From an uncultured Oscillospiraceae bacterium (lineage in GTDB: Bacteria > Bacillota > Clostridia > Oscillospirales > Ruminococcaceae), in contig CAJTZM010000010.1 in NCBI GenBank assembly GCA_910583935.1, positions 23,920 through 87,919 on the forward strand: a stretch of DNA of 64,000 nt. The letters run 5' to 3'. Each line of letters opens with the position of its first letter. The first letter of the stretch is position 1. Below, in pieces: positions 59,968 through 64,000 of the stretch. Under the pieces are notes generated by a model. It saw nothing but the letters and a program-made list of their open reading frames with translations, was not told the origin of the DNA and ran no database searches. The translations under genes were made by a program, and so were the position numbers.

Positions 59968-60105
59968 ATGAAGAGCAAATCGGCAAAGATTATCCGTAAA
60001 AGCGCAGAGGTTATAGATGAAAAATCACTGCGAACTTGGGATTCTGAAGATGTGTTAGCTGTTTATGATGCGCTGGTCAGGGCGCATGAATCGATAAATA
60101 AATGA
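59968..60105 (+). CDS. Short 45-residue ORF, possibly a gene remnant
   Basis: The ORF starts MKSKSAKIIRKSAEVIDEKS and ends DVLAVYDALVRAHESINK. It has no clear ribosome site, and the frame just upstream is not coding. The text reads like a C-terminal piece of a larger protein, and the surrounding 390 bases hold no other gene. I do not recognise the family. Confidence 0.3.
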   Translation: MKSKSAKIIRKSAEVIDEKSLRTWDSEDVLAVYDALVRAHESINK

Positions 60106-60152
60106 GCGCTTGTGCCGGAAAGATTTTAGAAAAGCGCAAATGTGACAAAGGC

Positions 60153-60188
60153 CCATCATGCGATTTTTCTCGCATGATGGATTTCTGT
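60153..60188 (+). terminator. Hairpin, probable terminator
   Basis: CCATCATGCGA (60153-60163) pairs with TCGCATGATGG (60170-60180), with a T-rich but interrupted tail. Confidence 0.6.
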
Positions 60189-60274
60189 ATCATTTTTGCG
60201 CTCTTATCATCGTGTATTGTATTGTGGTGGCCGTCTGTCCGATGCTGTTTTGTTCACTGTAAATGACAGAAAAA

Positions 60275-60745
60275 TCAATATTTTTTTTGCCGCCGCTCCC
60301 TGCGCAGAAGAGCCCGTTTGGCTCCTGCCTCGAATTCCGCCTTTTCCTCCTCGCTTTCGCAGATCAGGGCGGGGACCTGGGTGGGGGCTTCTTTTTCGTC
60401 CAATGCAACCATGATCAGATATGCCCGGTTGATATGGGCCTTTTTGCCGTTTAGATCCTCTACATAGGTGTCTACCCGCACTTCCATCGAAGTGCGGCCT
60501 ACCCAGGTCAGCTGCCCTTCAATGACAATGGTGCTGTTGACGTAAGCGCCGGATTGAAACTGTAAATTATCAATGCAGGCGGTGGTTACGTTGCAGCCGG
60601 AATGCCGCCGGGCGGTTACCGCCGCCACAACGTCGATCCACTCGACCAACTTGCCGCCAAACAGACGGTTATAGCCATTAATGTGTTCTGGCATCAGGAT
60701 CTGAATTTGAGTGGTTTTTGAATCGGATACTTGTTTTGCCTTCAT
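60275..60745 (-). CDS. Hotdog-fold acyl-CoA thioesterase
   Basis: A 156-residue thioesterase of the YciA/BACH type. It opens with QIQILMPEHINGYNRLFGGK, then LVEWIDVVAAVTARRHSG, the helix with the catalytic acidic residue, and ends in a basic tail RALLRRERRQKKY. It hydrolyses acyl-CoA to free acid and CoA; chain length is unknown. AAGGAGG precedes the ATG. It lies next to, but 29 bases beyond, the shikimate kinase gene and may be read from the same transcript. Confidence 0.92.
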   Translation of the reverse strand: MKAKQVSDSKTTQIQILMPEHINGYNRLFGGKLVEWIDVVAAVTARRHSGCNVTTACIDNLQFQSGAYVNSTIVIEGQLTWVGRTSMEVRVDTYVEDLNGKKAHINRAYLIMVALDEKEAPTQVPALICESEEEKAEFEAGAKRALLRRERRQKKY

Positions 60746-60774
60746 TTGATGCGCCTCCTTAATTTTGGATCGTG

Positions 60775-61275
60775 CTACGCCTTTTGGATTGCCAGGAGAA
60801 TACTCTCTGCCGTTTGTACCGCCGCTGCGGCCGCGTCTGCCGTCAGCTGCGCCCGGGACAAATAGATCGGGCGGCGATACAAAAAAATTTCGTGCAGCCG
60901 ATCTCGGCTGTTTTGCCGCACCAGCGGCCGGTCGCTTTGACGGATCCGCTCATAGCAAACTGCAAACGGCGCGTCCAGAAAAACCATTGTGCCGCCCTGG
61001 GCCAGGCTGTGCGCGTTTTCTTCCGCCAGCACAGTGCCGCCGCCGCAGCACAGAACCAGGCCCTTTTTCCCAGCCAGCTCGGCGCAGACCTCCCGCTCCA
61101 TCCGGCGAAAGGCGTCTTCTCCGTCCCGGGCAAAGATTTCCGGGATCCGGCGGCCGTATTTTTGCTCCAGATACCGGTCGGTGTCCAGCAGCGAAAGTCC
61201 AGCCTTCTGGGCAAGCTTAGTGCCGACGGTGGTTTTCCCGCAGCCCATAAAGCCGAAAAGAATAATGTTTTTCAT
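60775..61275 (-). CDS. aroK: Shikimate kinase
   Basis: A 166-residue P-loop kinase that phosphorylates shikimate at the 3-hydroxyl with ATP. Walker A is FGFMGCGKTTVGTKLAQKAG, the shikimate-binding aspartate lies in LLDTDRYLEQKYGRRI, and the LID-region motif is RPLVRQNSRDRLHEIFLYRR. CCGGGTVLAEEN supplies the glycine-rich substrate loop. The longer open frame upstream is only a shadow of aroE; this ATG overlaps the aroE stop (ATGA). The pair aroE-aroK forms part of chorismate biosynthesis. Confidence 0.94.
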   Translation of the reverse strand: MKNIILFGFMGCGKTTVGTKLAQKAGLSLLDTDRYLEQKYGRRIPEIFARDGEDAFRRMEREVCAELAGKKGLVLCCGGGTVLAEENAHSLAQGGTMVFLDAPFAVCYERIRQSDRPLVRQNSRDRLHEIFLYRRPIYLSRAQLTADAAAAAVQTAESILLAIQKA

Positions 61276-62096
61276 AACCGCTCCTCCATCTCCCGGATGA
61301 GAATGGCGACGTCTGCCTCGTGGAATTGGGCGCCGTACCAGTGCCAATGGGCCTGCGCCGCCTGCCAGACCAGCATGGACATGCCGCCGGTTACCTGGCA
61401 GCCGGCCCGCTGGGCTAGATGCATCAGTTTGGTCTGAGCTGGATTGTAAATGGCGTCGAATACATTTTTGCACCGGGATAGTACCGACGGGTCCAGTGGC
61501 ATGGCATCTGTCTGGGGATACATACCGACAGGGGTGGCGTTAATCAGCCATTGGTAGCAGCCTTCCTCGCCGGGCAGCCGGTCCAGCGCCGTCACCCGCA
61601 CCAGAGCCCCAGGGAGAGAGCGGACTATTTCCCCTTGCAGCGCCAGGGCCTTGTCCATCCCGCTTGGGCGCACCGCCAGCGTTACGCAGGCCCCCTGCCG
61701 GGCCGCTTCGATGGCGAACATGCGCCCCACGCCGCCGGCTCCGGCAATGAGAACCTCCCCTTCCAGACGGGCTCCCGGCAGGGAACGCAGAAACCCCACA
61801 CAGTCGGTATTGTAGCCGGAGCCGCCGTTTTTGCAGTCCACTGTGTTGACCGATTGGTACCGTGCCGCCGTTTCGTCCAGCTGGGCGCAGAAGGGGAGGA
61901 TCCGCTGCTTATAGGGCAGGGTGACGTTGAACCCGTCCAGCTTCCGCAGATAAGGCCATAATGCCTCAAACTGCTCCGGCGGCGTTTGCAGCACCTGGTA
62001 TTCTGCTTCCAGCCCGGACAGCTCGAACAGCCGGTGGTGGATCGGAGGGGACATGGTATGTCCCAAAGGATATCCGATCAGGGCAAAGCGCTTCAT
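61272..62096 (-). CDS. aroE: Shikimate dehydrogenase
   Basis: A 274-residue NADP-dependent enzyme reducing 3-dehydroshikimate. The N-terminal substrate domain has ALIGYPLGHTMSPPIHHRLF and the catalytic lysine in GFNVTLPYKQ. The cofactor domain has LIAGAGGVGRMFAIEAARQG, and the C-terminal motif is GGMSMLVWQAAQAHWHWYG. The conserved Ser of GHSxSP is Thr here (GHTMSP). The ATG is preceded by GAGGGATC. It lies upstream of, and overlaps, aroK. Confidence 0.95.
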   Translation of the reverse strand: MKRFALIGYPLGHTMSPPIHHRLFELSGLEAEYQVLQTPPEQFEALWPYLRKLDGFNVTLPYKQRILPFCAQLDETAARYQSVNTVDCKNGGSGYNTDCVGFLRSLPGARLEGEVLIAGAGGVGRMFAIEAARQGACVTLAVRPSGMDKALALQGEIVRSLPGALVRVTALDRLPGEEGCYQWLINATPVGMYPQTDAMPLDPSVLSRCKNVFDAIYNPAQTKLMHLAQRAGCQVTGGMSMLVWQAAQAHWHWYGAQFHEADVAILIREMEERL

Positions 62097-62218
62097 GATG
62101 ATCCCTCGTTTTCTATTCTTGAATTGATGTATTTTATTCTTTTTTTGCCTGATTGTCAAGGGATTTGTGACAGATTAGCAAAAAGCTGAGAATTTTCTAT
62201 TTTCTCGCTCAAATACTG

Positions 62219-62247
62219 TTGACAACCGGATAAAATATGAATATGAT
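62219..62247 (+). promoter_or_regulatory. Promoter of acpP
   Basis: A perfect TTGACA (62219-62224) and TATGAT (62242-62247) are 17 bases apart, 36 bases before the ATG. Confidence 0.8.
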
Positions 62248-62282
62248 AGGGCAAGAACAACATTTGAGGAGGAGTTTCCCAC

Positions 62283-62510
62283 ATGGTATTCGAAAAGGTT
62301 AGAGAAATCATCTGCGATCAGCTGGATGTTGCAGAGGAGGACGTGACAATGGAGTCGAACATTGCCGACGATCTGGGTGCAGATTCCCTCGATGTGGTGG
62401 ATCTGGTCATGAGCCTGGAGGAGGAATTCGACGCCGAATTCCCAGACGAGGACATTGAATCCATCAAGACCGTTGGAGATGTGGTTAAATTCATTGAAGA
62501 CCGCGTTTAA
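62283..62510 (+). CDS. acpP: Acyl carrier protein
   Basis: A 75-residue acidic protein that carries growing acyl chains on a phosphopantetheine arm. The attachment serine is in the motif DLGADSLDVVDLVMSLEEEF. Flanking helices (EKVREIICDQLDVAEEDVTM) are standard. AGGAGGAG precedes the ATG. It is not linked to fab genes here and has its own promoter and terminator. It could serve fatty-acid synthesis or, less likely, a specialised pathway. Confidence 0.95.
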   Translation: MVFEKVREIICDQLDVAEEDVTMESNIADDLGADSLDVVDLVMSLEEEFDAEFPDEDIESIKTVGDVVKFIEDRV

Positions 62511-62523
62511 GCTTGTATGCGAT

Positions 62524-62556
62524 AAGAAGCCGCCCTGTTAGGACGGCTTCTTTTTT
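62524..62556 (+). terminator. Terminator of acpP
   Basis: AAGAAGCCG (62524-62532) pairs with CGGCTTCTT (62544-62552), followed by T residues. It may also serve the convergent secreted-protein gene. Confidence 0.85.
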
Positions 62557-62568
62557 TGCAGAATCGAA

Positions 62569-63501
62569 TTAATACCCGCCGGTATGGGGATTGTCTTTGC
62601 TGCCGGTTGAAGGCTGTACCGCATTGGCGATCGGACTTTCGGTGATGATATAATCGCTGTTGTGGAAAATATCAAAGCCCAGGTACCCGTCGTTAGATAC
62701 GGTTGGATTGGCGATAAACTCCAGCTGATTTCTCATTTTATTAAAATAGTACACCCAAAAGCTGTTCTGCCTGGAATGGGGGAAAAGATCGTCTCTTTTC
62801 ACCAGGATGTTCGCCTTTCCGGGCAGTACACCGTTGTTGGCAAAGGAGAGAACGGAGGCGGACTTGTCCTTTACCAGACGGCTAAGGAGCGTTTTGTTGG
62901 AACTGCTCGTATACTGGAGCGTCGATACCTCTACCTTTACGTTGATTTCCTTCGGGTTATTAATATCTCTTCCGTTAAAGCGCCATTCCACAAGGCCGCT
63001 TTGCAGAATAATCGTTTTGGTTGTACCCTGAATGGCGGAAAAAACCTCGGTGCGCATGGTGTAGCTGACGCTGCACTTGATCCCGATGATACTGCTGTTT
63101 GGCTGCGCTTCAATATCCTTAACAAGATCGGCGTCGGATGTGTCTTTGACCAGGTCCATGTCTTTATAACCAATACCTATTATAATGCTATTGGGCTTTT
63201 CATTGGAAGGGTCATTGTCGTCAGGGCGGCTGACGAAACCTGGAGTTCCTGTGGCTTTTTCCTCAGACGGGTCTTCTTTATCGCCAACACCAATGATGGG
63301 CCCGCTGGGCTTGCTATTATCAGGATCATTGTCGTCAGGGCGTTCAACTCCACCAGGAGTTCCTGTAGCGATTGCTTCCGCCGCAGTTGCGATTCCGAAA
63401 TCTTCTGACTCCTCCGGGGTATTGGCAGACGCCCAAAAAGCCGTTCCCACGGCAAGTACTGCCACAAAAATTGCGAGCATATTTTTTACTCTTTTTGTCA
63501 T
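62569..63501 (-). CDS. Secreted repeat protein of unknown function
   Basis: A 310-residue exported protein. The signal peptide is about 26 residues (cleavage near AFWASA). Two direct repeats of about 38 residues follow at 45-75 and 83-113; each has ATGTPG, RPDDNDP and an IIGxG segment, and a third partial copy ends SIIGIK. The second half is beta-rich with a segment like RDDLFPHSRQNSFWVYYFNK. The C terminus is NPHTGGY, which faintly resembles an NPxTG sorting motif, but no membrane span or basic tail follows, so sortase anchoring is unlikely. The ATG is preceded by GAGAGGTG. Confidence 0.7.
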   Translation of the reverse strand: MTKRVKNMLAIFVAVLAVGTAFWASANTPEESEDFGIATAAEAIATGTPGGVERPDDNDPDNSKPSGPIIGVGDKEDPSEEKATGTPGFVSRPDDNDPSNEKPNSIIIGIGYKDMDLVKDTSDADLVKDIEAQPNSSIIGIKCSVSYTMRTEVFSAIQGTTKTIILQSGLVEWRFNGRDINNPKEINVKVEVSTLQYTSSSNKTLLSRLVKDKSASVLSFANNGVLPGKANILVKRDDLFPHSRQNSFWVYYFNKMRNQLEFIANPTVSNDGYLGFDIFHNSDYIITESPIANAVQPSTGSKDNPHTGGY

Positions 63502-63624
63502 GAAAACACCTCTCTCAAAATTGGTACCCTTATTATATTGGAAAATTGTAGAAATGCAAAGGGAATGACCGAAAAAATCTGCGGGGAATCCGATTAAAAG
63601 CCGCTTTTTTAAAGGCCTGGACGA

Positions 63625-63662
63625 GGCGAAACGCCGGCACAGATGCGCGCCGGCGTTTCGCC
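63625..63662 (-). repeat. Inverted repeat after the Rsm22-like gene
   Basis: GGCGAAACGCCGGC (63625-63638) pairs with GCCGGCGTTTCGCC (63649-63662). It probably acts as a terminator for the leftward gene, though the T run is delayed. Confidence 0.6.
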
Positions 63663-63690
63663 GCATTCCTTTATCCGCTGTTTTTTCCTC

Positions 63691-64000
63691 CTACCCTTCA
63701 TAGGGGAAGGGGCCGCCGCAGCTTGCCTTTCGCGCCAGCTTAAAAAGCGCGCCGTCCCGCTTGCGGACGGACTGTACCGCAAGCCCGCCGCGGGTGCAAA
63801 GCCGCAGGGTAATCTTCCCGCTTTCCACCTGCGGATGGCGAAGCACCCGAGCGGCGGCCCGGCCCCCCGGCTCCCGGCCAAAGGCCAGATAGCAGAATTT
63901 TTCATCCTCAAAGGGGGCCTCGCCCTCCTTCAGCTGCCGGTGCAGGCGGCTGCGGGCCACCCGGCAGGCAAAATGGCACCAATCGCCGTCCGGCAGGGGG
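63691..64000 (-). CDS. C-terminal part of an Rsm22-family methyltransferase (partial)
   Basis: About the last 103 residues are visible; the start lies beyond the right edge. DGDWCHFACRVARSRLHRQL is the family's conserved segment, followed by FEDEKFCYLAFGREPGGRAA, LRHPQVESGKITLRLC and KRDGALFKLARKASCGGPFP. Members of this family, related to mitochondrial Rsm22, are predicted SAM-dependent rRNA methyltransferases. The SAM domain itself is outside the window. Confidence 0.85.
   Translation of the reverse strand, partial: PLPDGDWCHFACRVARSRLHRQLKEGEAPFEDEKFCYLAFGREPGGRAAARVLRHPQVESGKITLRLCTRGGLAVQSVRKRDGALFKLARKASCGGPFPYEG

Noticed and set aside
62569..62600. Sortase sorting signal NPHTG at the end of the secreted protein
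   Set aside because: No hydrophobic span or basic tail follows the motif, so it lacks the rest of a sorting signal.

Overview
The window looks like the replication-origin region of a chromosome from an anaerobic, spore-forming member of the Clostridia, most like the Oscillospirales/Ruminococcaceae group. This is inferred from the gene order rpmH-rnpA-yidD-yidC-jag (leftward) diverging from dnaA-dnaN-S4-recF-remB-gyrB-gyrA (rightward), a moderately high GC content, pyruvate:ferredoxin oxidoreductase, an intact sporulation sigma-K gene, T-box and lysine-riboswitch control, and LPxTG-type surface proteins. No rRNA, tRNA, CRISPR array or intact insertion sequence was recognised.

Layout. 1-3063: tail of a small membrane protein, then the leftward ribosome/membrane-insertion operon. 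3064-5088: bidirectional promoter region and probable oriC, with dnaA inside it. 5089-13117: replication and topology genes, with a YcxB-like membrane protein between gyrB and gyrA. 13184-16454: M14 peptidase, Nudix hydrolase, NusG-domain-II protein, an atypical ParA/MinD ATPase and a divergent methylglyoxal synthase. 16535-20025: T-box-controlled hisS-aspS operon. 20187-26417: lysine/diaminopimelate block, with patA-like and M20 deacetylase genes leftward and a lysine-riboswitch-controlled dapF-dapA-dapB-dapH operon rightward. Together they supply nearly the whole N-acetyl branch of meso-DAP synthesis. 26418-31933: glycosyltransferase with a long leader, VTT protein, acetyltransferase, mnmM/ytqA pair and FkbM methyltransferase. 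32155-44900: sigK, a zinc-ribbon/HIRAN-like protein, a PfkB kinase, a PrsA-like foldase beside a degenerate LytM protein, PFOR, a stand-alone FakA C-terminal domain and a CNNM transporter.

45062-60274 is the accessory part. It holds an AT-rich CPBP protease, GNAT and MscS genes, a small Xre regulator with paired palindromes, a GIY-YIG protein and an aminoglycoside-nucleotidyltransferase-like gene. A very large LPxTG adhesin gene follows, broken into two frames at a run of nine G, consistent with phase variation. Next comes a low-GC restriction-modification cassette (nuclease-methylase fusion plus HsdS, no helicase subunit) flanked by decayed non-coding DNA, and then a YitT transporter. 60275-64000 returns to core genes: thioesterase, aroK-aroE, acyl carrier protein, a repeat-bearing secreted protein and the end of an Rsm22-type methyltransferase.

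The most notable signals are the poly-G switch in the adhesin, the nuclease-methylase fusion without HsdR, the ParA-like protein with all three conserved aspartates changed to glutamate, the methylglyoxal synthase lacking its conserved histidine, and the unexplained 320-base leader ahead of the glycosyltransferase.
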